From a virus, in IMG/VR virus record IMGVR_UViG_3300036851_000474, positions 1 to 31,665 of that record: DNA of 31,665 nucleotides, one strand, 5' to 3'. Within the stretch, counting starts at the first letter, position 1; the number at the start of each line of letters is the position of its first letter. Positions 1 to 6,684 of this stretch are shown here, piece by piece. The notes beneath the pieces were generated by a model that saw only the letters and a program-made list of their open reading frames with translations, did no database searches and was not told where the DNA came from. The position numbers were made by a program, and so were the translations under genes.

Positions 1-26
1 TCGAGCAAGAGATTGCACCGCCGCCT

Positions 27-260
27 TTGATTCAGGACCGTCCAAAGACCAATGCGTTTTGGGTTATGTGCCCGCATTGCAGCGTGCGAGCCATCCGAAG
101 CCCGTTGCGAATGGAAACTAACGGCGTTGTGACTGTGCCGGACGGCGACCAGATTGAACGCACGATTTATTTTCGCTGCTGTCACCAAGAGTTCAAAGCG
201 CGCAATTTCAAGTTTGTCGAAACTCCCATTGCCGAGGAAGTCACTGTGCCGGCCAAATGA
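27..260 (+). CDS. Ogr/Delta-like zinc-finger protein, possibly 5'-partial
   Basis: The protein has a CPHC pair followed by about 30 residues and then YFRCCHQEF, which follows the layout of phage Ogr/Delta late-gene activators (CPxC, an Arg/Tyr-containing middle, then a Cys-rich YxxC segment ending in an aromatic). Such proteins are small transcription activators in P2-like phages. The second metal pair here is CC rather than the usual C-x4-C, so zinc binding may be altered. The frame is open to the left edge, so the TTG at 27 may not be the true start; the ATG at 66 would give a more Ogr-like N terminus. Its stop overlaps the next start as ATGA. Confidence 0.5.
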   Translation: MIQDRPKTNAFWVMCPHCSVRAIRSPLRMETNGVVTVPDGDQIERTIYFRCCHQEFKARNFKFVETPIAEEVTVPAK

Positions 261-397
261 CAAAGCTCCAAAAAGCCGAACGCAAAATTCGCAAGCTGAA
301 AAGGCTGCTTATGGAAGCCGCCCACATTTTGATTTTCGCAGGCGAAGGTATCGTCAACGAACGGTTGAAAGACAGAATCCAAAAGCAAATCAAATGA
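257..397 (+). CDS. Small basic helical protein, unknown function
   Basis: A 46-residue ORF whose ATG overlaps the previous stop (ATGA) and whose stop overlaps the next ATG in the same way. The N-terminal half is strongly basic and helical (TKLQKAERKIRKLKRLL), followed by a short hydrophobic stretch and a second charged helix. I do not recognise the family. Support comes from the double ATGA coupling and the phage-like gene packing. Confidence 0.5.
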   Translation: MTKLQKAERKIRKLKRLLMEAAHILIFAGEGIVNERLKDRIQKQIK

Positions 398-780
398 ATC
401 CCATCGATATTCGAAAACTCCAGCGCGTGCCCGTAACACGCGGCCGCTTGTTGGAAGATCCCGGCTTCTTCCCTGGTGATGAACCTTTGATCACCGTCGA
501 TTTTCAATGGATGAATCTCGTCAGGAACGGCGTTTATCTCCGTGTCATTCGTGACTGGCGCGGAGGTCCGCCCGTAGTGCCGCGCGTTTTCATCAGTCCA
601 GACTCAGGGCATTACAATGAATGGGTCAAGATTTCCGATTTCCCGCCCCTAGTTCACTGCCCATTCATCTACGATCTGACTGGCACCGAATGGGAATATG
701 ACGCGCGGAATTTGCGTCTTGGCGAAGACCGCAATATCCCGCTTGTCGTCACCGGCTTTGTTGACCGCGGCCCAATGTAA
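394..780 (+). CDS. Hypothetical phage protein, 128 aa
   Basis: The ATG at 394 overlaps the stop of the preceding small gene (ATGA), so I take it as the start although the frame is open further upstream. The soluble protein is rich in Trp, Pro and aromatics, with no signal peptide, membrane segment or Cys motif. It reads as one compact beta-rich domain (ITVDFQWMNLVRNGVYLRVI, then WEYDARNLRLG). I do not recognise the family. It belongs to a three-gene coupled run that ends before a secreted-protein gene. Confidence 0.6.
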   Translation: MNPIDIRKLQRVPVTRGRLLEDPGFFPGDEPLITVDFQWMNLVRNGVYLRVIRDWRGGPPVVPRVFISPDSGHYNEWVKISDFPPLVHCPFIYDLTGTEWEYDARNLRLGEDRNIPLVVTGFVDRGPM

Positions 781-807
781 CCACCAAACCAAAAACGAAA
801 GAACTCA

Positions 808-1293
808 ATGAAATCGAAACTATTCATCATACTCGGACTGCTCCTGACGCTCGGATGTCTGACACACCTCTGCGCTCAGGAGACAAAATACTATCGCCCA
901 TTCGAATTCCAAATCGATGGCTTTGGCGAAATCAAAACGCCAGACCTGGATCGCGAACGTTCCGCCGCCGGCGTGGGCGTGAACCTGTTCTTTACCGAGA
1001 ACTTCGGCATGGGCGTCTCTTCATCCATCGAAGACACGCGCGGCTCATTCGTGGACCACGTCTCGTTCAAGGGCATCTTTCGCGTGCCAGTCAATCGCTT
1101 CGCCTTCTACGTTTACGGCGGCGCCACGCGCCAGCTAAAGGCCGGGGAATGGAGTTTGATTCTTGGGCCGGGCGGTGAATTCCGCTTCACGCCGAACGTT
1201 GGGCTATTCACCGAGATTGGGATGGATAAGCAACTGACGGGAGAGCGCACCGTTACGGCGCAGGCGCGGACGGGCCTGCGGGTGTCCTTCTAG
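808..1293 (+). CDS. Secreted outer-membrane beta-barrel-like protein
   Basis: Residues 1-23 form a classical signal peptide: two Lys, a Leu-rich core, and LCA before QE as a probable signal peptidase I site. The rest alternates polar and hydrophobic residues with many Gly and aromatics (GVGVNLFFTENFGMGVSSS, YVYGGATRQL, NVGLFTEIGM) and ends in a strand finishing with Phe, the usual C-terminal signature of outer-membrane barrels. About 138 mature residues would make a small eight-stranded barrel. It is a plausible lysogenic-conversion gene because the host surface would change. A Cys in the signal region is poorly placed for a lipobox. It ends at a strong terminator. Confidence 0.65.
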   Translation: MKSKLFIILGLLLTLGCLTHLCAQETKYYRPFEFQIDGFGEIKTPDLDRERSAAGVGVNLFFTENFGMGVSSSIEDTRGSFVDHVSFKGIFRVPVNRFAFYVYGGATRQLKAGEWSLILGPGGEFRFTPNVGLFTEIGMDKQLTGERTVTAQARTGLRVSF

Positions 1294-1316
1294 AGAACTT
1301 CCACAAATCGCCAAGG

Positions 1317-1359
1317 CTCCAAGGTGAGTTCGATATCCGCCTTGGAGTTTTATTTTTTT
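1317..1359. terminator. Bidirectional Rho-independent terminator
   Basis: A perfect 8-bp stem (CTCCAAGG at 1317-1324 pairing with CCTTGGAG at 1340-1347) is followed by a T-rich tract. It sits between convergent genes, and the T tract overlaps the stop codon of the leftward gene. Confidence 0.85.
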
Positions 1360-1808
1360 AGTTCGCCTTTATCTCGATATAACGCCCAAACCAGTGAGCC
1401 TACCCACAACAGAGAAATCGGATTAGGCCGAGTCGCAATGGCTTGGATTACAGTTTGACTCTCGAATAAACGGATGATATCTGCCGCCAATAAGCCCGAT
1501 GTCCACCCCGTGAAAAGATTCAGCCAGAAAATAGCTGTGGTATTTCGATGATGACGATTGTGTGCTACGACTGTAGGCACAAAGTAAATTCCCAATGCCA
1601 GCATGAATCCGAAGACGCCGAAAATAACGCCTAATATCGTTTGAAAAGTCCCTGGCTCCATCTGCGCCAATAGGTAAATTATTGACCAGATAAGACTTGC
1701 ACCTGCCACCGTAAATAAAAGTGGCATCCAAACCGGGCGCATCATCTTTTTGAATGCTGCCCACCAGCGTTCAAGCGCGTCATCTGCAACCTCGTTCCAC
1801 CTCTTCAT
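1350..1808 (-). CDS. Superinfection-immunity family membrane protein
   Basis: A 152-aa protein starting at ATG 1808, which has AAGGA upstream; the frame extends further but overlaps the neighbouring gene. It has three to four hydrophobic segments. The middle one reads GIYFVPTVVAHNRHH and is followed by FWLNLFTGWT and then WVGSLVWAL. This matches the superinfection-immunity (Imm, T4-like) Pfam pattern: a membrane segment with P-T-x-x-A, a basic stretch, N-x-x-x-G-W-T, and a second membrane segment ending WALY. In known members the protein sits in the inner membrane and blocks DNA entry by related phages. That role is inferred here. The N-terminal about 50 residues are an extra basic helix plus one more membrane segment. 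Confidence 0.75.
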   Translation of the reverse strand: MKRWNEVADDALERWWAAFKKMMRPVWMPLLFTVAGASLIWSIIYLLAQMEPGTFQTILGVIFGVFGFMLALGIYFVPTVVAHNRHHRNTTAIFWLNLFTGWTSGLLAADIIRLFESQTVIQAIATRPNPISLLWVGSLVWALYRDKGELKK

Positions 1809-1824
1809 ACCAGAATTCCTTTTT

Positions 1825-2118
1825 TCATCGGCGTGTTCGTTTTGCCTTTTCTTCCATAATTGAGCCTTGCGGCTCATGTGGTGGAAAAGGCAATGCCGAC
1901 GAAGGCTCACGCGAGTCAGTGTCCAGAACCGTGAATTCAAGCGGCACGATTCTTTTTAGGCCATCTTTGTTCAACGCTGTAATGCCAGCTTGAACAACTC
2001 GCCGGATCACCTCCTGCTCGGACATTTGGAATAGTTTTGCAATCTTCGCAATCTCCACGTCATCCTTCTTCCATAATCGGACGGGCTTCGACTCGGCCAG
2101 GGTATCATCCTTTTTCAT
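1825..2118 (-). CDS. Small DNA-binding-like regulator, 97 aa
   Basis: The central part (KKDDVEIAKIAKLFQMSEQEVIRR and following) reads as two helices with a turn, similar to small CopG/HTH-like plasmid and phage regulators. The C-terminal third is Pro-rich and charged and ends KRTRR. It lies upstream of the immunity-type gene on the same strand and divergent from the gene at 2205. An AT-rich divergent promoter region lies in between, which fits a regulator. The family assignment is tentative. Confidence 0.6.
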   Translation of the reverse strand: MKKDDTLAESKPVRLWKKDDVEIAKIAKLFQMSEQEVIRRVVQAGITALNKDGLKRIVPLEFTVLDTDSREPSSALPFPPHEPQGSIMEEKAKRTRR

Positions 2119-2167
2119 GATTAATCGATAGTAGATTCCTCTTATAAAAATATTTCAACAAAAATTA

Positions 2168-2195
2168 TTGACATACTTCTACCAAAGACTACAAA
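2168..2195 (+). promoter_or_regulatory. Rightward sigma70-like promoter in a divergent AT-rich region
   Basis: TTGACA at 2168-2173 and TACAAA at 2190-2195 are separated by 16 bp, just upstream of the ATG at 2205, in an AT-rich stretch (2119-2204) between divergent genes. The -10 match is only moderate. Confidence 0.5.
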
Positions 2196-2204
2196 ACATA
2201 CCCA

Positions 2205-2420
2205 ATGAGTAAGGACATAAAGAAATTAGCGGGGGAGATGGAGGAACTTGGAGATCCGCGGCAAATGCGTTTTCAGAAGAAAGTTGAACAAGAGCTGGAA
2301 ACCATTGCCTCCCTGAATGGCATTGAGTTTGCCGCAGCTGCTCGAATTGCGGCACGTCTCGGGTTACAGGAATTGAAGCAGAGTCTTGGCATTGCCAACG
2401 GCAAAAAGAAAGCCGCGTGA
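2205..2420 (+). CDS. Small helical protein, 71 aa
   Basis: A charged, helical N-terminal half (LAGEMEELGDPRQMRFQKKVEQELE) leads to an Ala-rich helix-turn-helix-like C-terminal half (GIEFAAAARIAARLGLQELKQ) and a Lys tail. It is the first gene after the promoter-like site at 2168. I do not recognise the family; a small DNA-binding or accessory protein is possible. Confidence 0.55.
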   Translation: MSKDIKKLAGEMEELGDPRQMRFQKKVEQELETIASLNGIEFAAAARIAARLGLQELKQSLGIANGKKKAA

Positions 2421-2465
2421 AAGACACAGATCAATACGACGGGGACAGCGAAACTGACCGGCTCA

Positions 2466-2717
2466 TTAGAGCCCTGGAAGCGGCCTCCGGTCCAATTTCG
2501 CCGCAAGAGCGGGCGAGACGGCTTCAATGTTTTCAAGCAATTCTTGATGACGTCGGTTTGTCGCTTCATCAATCGCCTCGTCCATCTTCACTGGGTCAAC
2601 TCCGCAATGATGTGCCAATGTGCAAATCGCAATGTCCAGTGCATCGCATCGGGCAGTTAATTTCAGGTTTCCAGCGCAGAGTGCGTCAACTTTTGCAGCG
2701 AGTTCTTCGAGGTTCAT
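2466..2717 (-). CDS. Hypothetical helical protein, 83 aa
   Basis: This leftward ORF has convincing protein-like composition: an N-terminal amphipathic heptad-like helix (MNLEELAAKVDALCAGNLKL), a Cys/His-containing middle (ICTLAHHCGVDP) and a C-terminal helix. The overlapping plus-strand ORF loses protein character after about 35 residues. The gene would be antisense to its neighbours and has no clear ribosome-binding site. Confidence 0.5.
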   Translation of the reverse strand: MNLEELAAKVDALCAGNLKLTARCDALDIAICTLAHHCGVDPVKMDEAIDEATNRRHQELLENIEAVSPALAAKLDRRPLPGL

Positions 2718-2740
2718 AATCGCGGACTATGGACTAAACC

Positions 2741-3103
2741 ATGAGCATCAGCCAATCCGATTACATCGCCATGGAGACGCGACTTCGGCAGAAGCGCAAG
2801 CCCATGGTCTCAATTGTCCCGCCCACTGGCCACCAGACCGAACGTCAGTTGCATGACGACATTCTGACCGAATGCCGGCGCCGTGGCTGGATTGCCCTTC
2901 ATTCGCGAATGGACATGGCCGCCACGCTCACCGTAGGGGCACCCGATTTCGTGATTTTGGCTGAAGGCCGAATCTTGCTCATCGAAGTCAAAACCCGCAC
3001 GGGCAAGTTATCGCCAGCACAGCAAGCCCTTCATGCCTGGGCCCGGAAGCTTGGGCATGAAGTGAATGTAGTGCGGTCAGTGGAAGAATTTAACGCCCTA
3101 TGA
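2741..3103 (+). CDS. VRR-NUC domain nuclease
   Basis: A 120-aa protein matching the VRR-NUC (PD-(D/E)XK superfamily) pattern: an N-terminal helix (LHDDILTECRRRGW), then GAPDFVIL carrying the catalytic Asp, then LLIEVKTRTGKLSPAQQALHAWARKLGHEV with the E-x-K pair and the following Gln helix. Stand-alone VRR-NUC proteins in phages are thought to cut branched DNA, including Holliday junctions, during recombination or packaging. The catalytic D, E and K are all present. Its stop overlaps the next start (ATGA). Confidence 0.85.
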   Translation: MSISQSDYIAMETRLRQKRKPMVSIVPPTGHQTERQLHDDILTECRRRGWIALHSRMDMAATLTVGAPDFVILAEGRILLIEVKTRTGKLSPAQQALHAWARKLGHEVNVVRSVEEFNAL

Positions 3104-3744
3104 AAGCCGCGAAAATCCCCATTCTAAGCGCCGAAGAATCCCGGTTGCTGACACAACTCGAAGGCGTCATCGAACGCGGGATGCCCGATTTCCTGAATGT
3201 GGCTGAGGCGCTGTTGACCATTTCCGAACAGCGGCTTTACCGGGTAAGCCATTCCTCATTCGAGCTCTACTGTCAGGAACGTTGGCAAATGACGGGCCGC
3301 CGCGCGTATCAGCTTTGCCAAGCCGCTGAAATCGTAAAACGCATCGCTTCGAAATCGAAAACTGTGAACAATTGTTCAGTCTCGGAAGGTCAAAGTGTGA
3401 ACAATTGTTCAGTCCTTCCTAAGACTGAATCGCAAGTTCGTCCTTTGGCCAAGCTCCCCCCTGAAGAACAAAAGCCCGCATGGGAACAAGCCGTTGTCAC
3501 AGCGCCAAACGGTAAAGTCACCGCCCGTCACGTCGCCGAAGTTGTTGAAAGCCGTATGCCTGAAAAACCCGAATCTGAACCTGACTTCGCAGCAGCTATC
3601 AACACCTTGGGCAAAATGGAAGAGCATCTGCGCCAACTTTATCCCGAGCCTGATTTCGTCGAAGAAACCGAACTGGAAACCATTTACGCCAGCCTGGCAC
3701 GGTTGCGCGATTACTACGCCCAAAGGAGCAAAGCCGCCGCATGA
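3100..3744 (+). CDS. ParB/DUF3102-like phage protein with internal VNNCSV repeat
   Basis: The N-terminal half resembles plasmid and phage proteins containing 'SFELYCQERW..GRRAYQLCQAAEIV', a HTH-like region that recognises or couples to DNA. The middle motif VRPLAKLPPEEQKPAWEQAV with NGKVTARHV is typical of ParB-like accessory proteins. Residues around 88-107 contain an 11-residue repeat (VNNCSV twice), encoded by two identical palindromes listed separately. The C-terminal part is acidic and helical. It may be a regulator or partition-like protein; function is not established. It is coupled by ATGA to both neighbours. Confidence 0.55.
   Translation: MKAAKIPILSAEESRLLTQLEGVIERGMPDFLNVAEALLTISEQRLYRVSHSSFELYCQERWQMTGRRAYQLCQAAEIVKRIASKSKTVNNCSVSEGQSVNNCSVLPKTESQVRPLAKLPPEEQKPAWEQAVVTAPNGKVTARHVAEVVESRMPEKPESEPDFAAAINTLGKMEEHLRQLYPEPDFVEETELETIYASLARLRDYYAQRSKAAA
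3365..3411. promoter_or_regulatory. Two perfect 14-bp palindromes, candidate protein-binding sites
   Basis: TGAACAATTGTTCA occurs at 3365-3378 and 3398-3411. Both are perfectly self-complementary and their centres are 33 bp apart, about three helical turns. They lie inside the ParB-like gene. Confidence 0.55.
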
Positions 3745-4055
3745 ACAACCCGCTTTCTCTTTATACCATTTGGGCTTTGGTTGCTGAGATGAAACGCCGC
3801 GGTCACGTCGGCTTTACGCGGAGCTACCTTTATCAACTTCGCGACATGGGCCTTCCGATGCTGAACAATCGGACTTCGCCGGAGGCAGTATTGCAATTTG
3901 TGGAATCCCGCTTGGGAACAGTTTCGACAATGCCGAATCAAGATCTGAATCCGAGTAGCGGTTGTAAACCTCGTGAATCGTCGCCGAGGCGTGGTCAACC
4001 AATTGCATCATCGTCCAACGGTCGATCCCAGCGCGCCGTCCAGCTGAAATCATAG
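3741..4055 (+). CDS. Small HTH-like protein overlapping the integrase 3' end
   Basis: The ATG at 3741 overlaps the preceding stop (ATGA). The first about 60 residues look like a real small DNA-binding protein (TRSYLYQLRDMGLPM reads as a recognition-helix region), perhaps an excisionase-like or replication regulator. The remaining about 45 residues are Ser/Arg-rich and antisense to the integrase, so the functional end may be earlier or the overlap may reflect a rearrangement. The two ORFs converge and overlap by about 240 bp. Confidence 0.45.
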   Translation: MNNPLSLYTIWALVAEMKRRGHVGFTRSYLYQLRDMGLPMLNNRTSPEAVLQFVESRLGTVSTMPNQDLNPSSGCKPRESSPRRGQPIASSSNGRSQRAVQLKS

Positions 4056-4923
4056 TCACCCGAAAGCAATGGAACGAATATGGCATCTGAAGTTTGCGAA
4101 AGAATTTCCACCATTCTTTCGTAGCCTGACTCACTGGAATATCATGGGTAAACTTTTGCTTGGTCTCTTTCAGTTGTCGGAACAACGACAGCAGCATTGG
4201 ATGAATCGGTTTGCCTTTCGTCTTGCCGCCTTTCAAACGCACGATGTATTCCCTGCGATTGAGGTCCACGGTGCTCAGGTCGATGCGCGTTTCGCTGATA
4301 CGCCGGCCGGAATACAGCCCGATTTGGAATTGCACAGTCATCCAGTCCGGCCAGTTTTTAAGTTCGTGTTCGATAGCTTTCAAGTCTTCTGGCGAAATTT
4401 CCTGCTTCACCTTGCGCGCCTCGCGTCCTATGCGCAGTTTGAGGCAAGGATTTTTCAGAACATAATCTCGGCGCACAGCTTCATTGAGCAACATCTTCAG
4501 CAGATCCAATTCGCCCATAGCCGTGTTGTGGGATACCCGGGAAAGTTCTTTGCCAGATTTGCGCCAGGACAAAAATTCAAAAGCATGTTCGCGCGTGAAC
4601 TGGCACGGATAGGCAATACTGTTGGCATCCATGAACGTGCCCAGAGTCACCCATCTGCTTTTATAAATGGCCAGCGTCGAAGGGCACTTGATGCAATGCT
4701 GCTCGAGGAACGGCACAACCCAGCGCGCCCAAGCCGAGTTGATGGGTGCCAGTGTGAATTGCTTTTCTTCAGACAATTTTTTATTCAGCAACCGTTGAGC
4801 TGCCCGAACCTCCTCACGTTTATCGGCTCGCAAGTGCGTCGATTCTCTGCGCAATTGGCCAGCTTGATTACGAAATTCGATTTGGAAAAACGGAGAACCC
4901 TTGCGCTGATAGAGCCTTGCCAT
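3814..4923 (-). CDS. int: Phage tyrosine integrase
   Basis: A 369-aa site-specific recombinase starting at ATG 4923 (MARLYQRKG). The N-terminal region is an arm-binding plus core-binding (SAM-like) domain. The C-terminal catalytic domain shows SGRRISE with the first Arg, the HCFRVT box (H-x-x-R), LVDHAS (second His) and VYNRYSD with the nucleophilic Tyr. It would integrate and excise the phage at an attP site and is distinct from the integron integrase at 18782. It is transcribed leftward, away from the early operon, with a 273-bp regulatory gap upstream. The roughly 40-residue tail after the Tyr overlaps the convergent gene at 3741. Confidence 0.93.
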   Translation of the reverse strand: MARLYQRKGSPFFQIEFRNQAGQLRRESTHLRADKREEVRAAQRLLNKKLSEEKQFTLAPINSAWARWVVPFLEQHCIKCPSTLAIYKSRWVTLGTFMDANSIAYPCQFTREHAFEFLSWRKSGKELSRVSHNTAMGELDLLKMLLNEAVRRDYVLKNPCLKLRIGREARKVKQEISPEDLKAIEHELKNWPDWMTVQFQIGLYSGRRISETRIDLSTVDLNRREYIVRLKGGKTKGKPIHPMLLSLFRQLKETKQKFTHDIPVSQATKEWWKFFRKLQMPYSFHCFRVTMISAGRRAGIDRWTMMQLVDHASATIHEVYNRYSDSDLDSALSKLFPSGIPQIAILPPAKSDCSASEGPCREVDKGSSA

Positions 4924-5196
4924 ACTGAGTGTGCGACAGTGTGCGTTTTGTGCGGACAAGTGGCAAGAGACAAAACACAATCTTGCAATTCAGTGGAGAA
5001 ATCGGAAGATTTCAATCAATCATCGCCGCAAAAATTCATCTGCGAAAAAGTACTATATTTAAGACATCTTCTCCGGTCGGTTGTTGGTAGTTGGTTAGCA
5101 AGAGGTTTCAATCAGTCAATTCAGAGTGTGCGGAATTTGTGTGTCTATGACACGCGAGTTCCGCTTTTTGTTTAATCCCGTTACCAAGAAATCAAA
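4924..5196. promoter_or_regulatory. Gene-free control region between int and the early operon
   Basis: No convincing gene is seen. The region holds GTGCG three times at 9-10 bp spacing (4931, 4941, 4950) just upstream of int, a 16-bp inverted repeat at 4998-5013 (GAAATC-GGAA-GATTTC), and two near-identical 13-mers beginning TTTCAATCA at 5010 and 5106. These are plausible integrase arm sites and operators. No attP core could be identified without the host junction. Confidence 0.45.
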
Positions 5197-5373
5197 ATGA
5201 GCATCGCTATCGCTTTCGTTTCGTTTCTGATGTGGCTGGCTTTGGCGGCGGCCATGCGTGAAATCAATCTGGCGGGGTGTCGGTGTGTTTCTTCTGGCTA
5301 TCCTCAAGCCGAACTCCTTGGCACTTCGGCATCCCGCTTTTGCTTTTTACAACGGTGGAAGGAGGTCAATTGA
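5197..5373 (+). CDS. Small membrane-like protein, 58 aa
   Basis: An N-terminal hydrophobic segment (IAIAFVSFLMWLALAAAM) suggests one membrane span, followed by a Cys-containing soluble tail that ends RWKEVN. The same six residues close the next protein because both gene ends carry the same 20-bp sequence, which also supplies GGAGG to the following start. It is the first gene of the rightward early operon. Function unknown; the start lacks a strong ribosome-binding site. Confidence 0.4.
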   Translation: MSIAIAFVSFLMWLALAAAMREINLAGCRCVSSGYPQAELLGTSASRFCFLQRWKEVN

Positions 5374-5648
5374 TGAATACTTTCACTCTACCCATTCGCA
5401 GTTGTCTCGTTGGAAAGCAGAAATGGGGATCGCAAGTTTGTGCCTGCTGGAATTGTGGATTCTCTCCAGTGCGTCATGAGGTAACTCTGGACAACGGTAA
5501 CAAGGAGTTCTGCTATTCGTGTCCGAATATTGAATGCGGTGCCGCTTCAATGTCGCCGCCACGTAAGGCGTGGAGCACATCAAAACAAGTCGCCGCTGAT
5601 TATTGGAATACGGCTAACATGGTACGGTGGAAGGAGGTCAATTTATGA
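5373..5648 (+). CDS. Lar-like zinc-ribbon protein
   Basis: A 91-aa protein with CACWNCGF, then CYSCPNIECGA, then a helix ending ADYWNTAN. This matches the layout of Lar/restriction-alleviation zinc-ribbon proteins and similar small phage proteins (CPxCG, a second Cys cluster, and a WN near the end). Lar modulates type I restriction in Rac prophage; the same role is only possible here. GGAGG lies directly upstream of the ATG at 5373. The C terminus RWKEVNL is encoded by the repeat shared with the gene before. Confidence 0.6.
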   Translation: MNTFTLPIRSCLVGKQKWGSQVCACWNCGFSPVRHEVTLDNGNKEFCYSCPNIECGAASMSPPRKAWSTSKQVAADYWNTANMVRWKEVNL

Positions 5649-5842
5649 CCCCCACCATTTGCAGAGTTTGCGGCGAGCCGATTGTCCGTTGCCGCTGCGA
5701 TGTTACCGACAATCCGAACATCTGCCCGGCGTGTGAAAATACTTTGGCCGACCCGGGGAGCGATAAGGCGGATTCTTCGTTTATCACGATCCCGCCCGCG
5801 GTGATCCGGGTTGGCCATTCAAATGATAAGGAGGCGGCTTGA
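5645..5842 (+). CDS. Small zinc-binding protein, 65 aa
   Basis: Two Cys clusters, CRVCGEPIVRCRC and CPAC, suggest a compact zinc ribbon. The start overlaps the previous stop (ATGA) and has GGAGG upstream in the repeated 20-bp sequence at 5624-5643. The C-terminal half is polar with no motif that I recognise. It is one of several small zinc-ribbon proteins in the early region. Confidence 0.55.
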   Translation: MTPTICRVCGEPIVRCRCDVTDNPNICPACENTLADPGSDKADSSFITIPPAVIRVGHSNDKEAA

Positions 5843-6684
5843 CTCAACCCATCACCCCAGCCGTTGGCCTGCATCGGGGCGTGTCGTTCGAAGATTATCG
5901 CCAATGGGATGCCGTCAATATCTCGCGGCTGAAACCGCTTCGCCGTTCTGCCTTGGAATGCAAATGGGAACTGGACCATCCACGGGAGGAAACGGACGCG
6001 CTGCTGATGGGGTGCGCTCTACATTGTGCGGTGTTCGAGCCCGCGCGGTTCGGCTCGGATTTCGTTGTGATTCCGAAGTTCGATCGGCGAACAAAGGATG
6101 GGAAGAACCAATACGCTGAGGCCATAGCCACCGCGCAAGGGAAGACCTTGTTGAATGCCGATCAACATGAATCCGTATCCAATATGGCCAAGGCGTTACA
6201 GGCTCATCCCAAAGCCTCACGCATCATCCAGGCTGCGGGTGAATGCGAAGTATCCGCTTTGTGGACCGTCAACGGCACGCTTTGCAAGGGGCGGTTCGAC
6301 CGGCTGATTCGAGCGGGCGAACTGCTCAATGTGCCGGTCATTCTGGAATTGAAATCCACGCGCGATCCGTTGCCGTGGCATTTCGCCAGTGACGTCGAAA
6401 AATTCGGCTATGATTTGCAGGCCAGCTGGTATTGCGAGGGGCATAGCATCATTACCGGCGTGTCTCCACAGCACATCATTATCGCCGTCCAGAATGAGGG
6501 GCCGTTCGATGTGATGGTTTACATCGGAGAGAATGTGCCGATGGCCGAGGCGCGGGCAACGAATCAGAAACTTTTTGAACAGTATTGCCAGTGTGTGGCA
6601 ACGGGCAAGTGGCCTGGTTATTCGAACGAAATCCAACCGCTCGGGAGAGCATTCGAGGAACGGAGGAAATTAAGGACATCATGA
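5839..6684 (+). CDS. RecE/exonuclease VIII-like PD-(D/E)XK nuclease
   Basis: A 281-aa protein beginning at TTG 5839. The unusual start is supported by AAGGAGG at about 5828-5834 and by overlap with the previous stop. Motifs of the exodeoxyribonuclease VIII C-terminal domain are visible: GCALHCAVFEP near residue 56, CKGRFDRL with the catalytic Asp, VILELKST with E-x-K, and LQASWYCEG (the Q-x3-Y motif of the RecB-like branch). It would resect double-stranded DNA 5'-3' to feed the annealing protein encoded next, forming a RecE/RecT-type recombination pair. Confidence 0.85.
   Translation: MTQPITPAVGLHRGVSFEDYRQWDAVNISRLKPLRRSALECKWELDHPREETDALLMGCALHCAVFEPARFGSDFVVIPKFDRRTKDGKNQYAEAIATAQGKTLLNADQHESVSNMAKALQAHPKASRIIQAAGECEVSALWTVNGTLCKGRFDRLIRAGELLNVPVILELKSTRDPLPWHFASDVEKFGYDLQASWYCEGHSIITGVSPQHIIIAVQNEGPFDVMVYIGENVPMAEARATNQKLFEQYCQCVATGKWPGYSNEIQPLGRAFEERRKLRTS

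Noticed and set aside
154-393. N-terminal extension of the gene ending at 780
   Set aside because: The stretch is antisense-like and overlaps two coupled genes; the ATG at 394 with ATGA overlap is a better start.
2417-2719. Plus-strand ORF after the gene at 2205
   Set aside because: Only its first 35 codons look protein-like; the rest is antisense to the better leftward ORF at 2466-2717. The GTGA overlap keeps a small doubt.
4069-5175. Long plus-strand ORF across the integrase
   Set aside because: It is the antisense of the integrase, with no coding character of its own.
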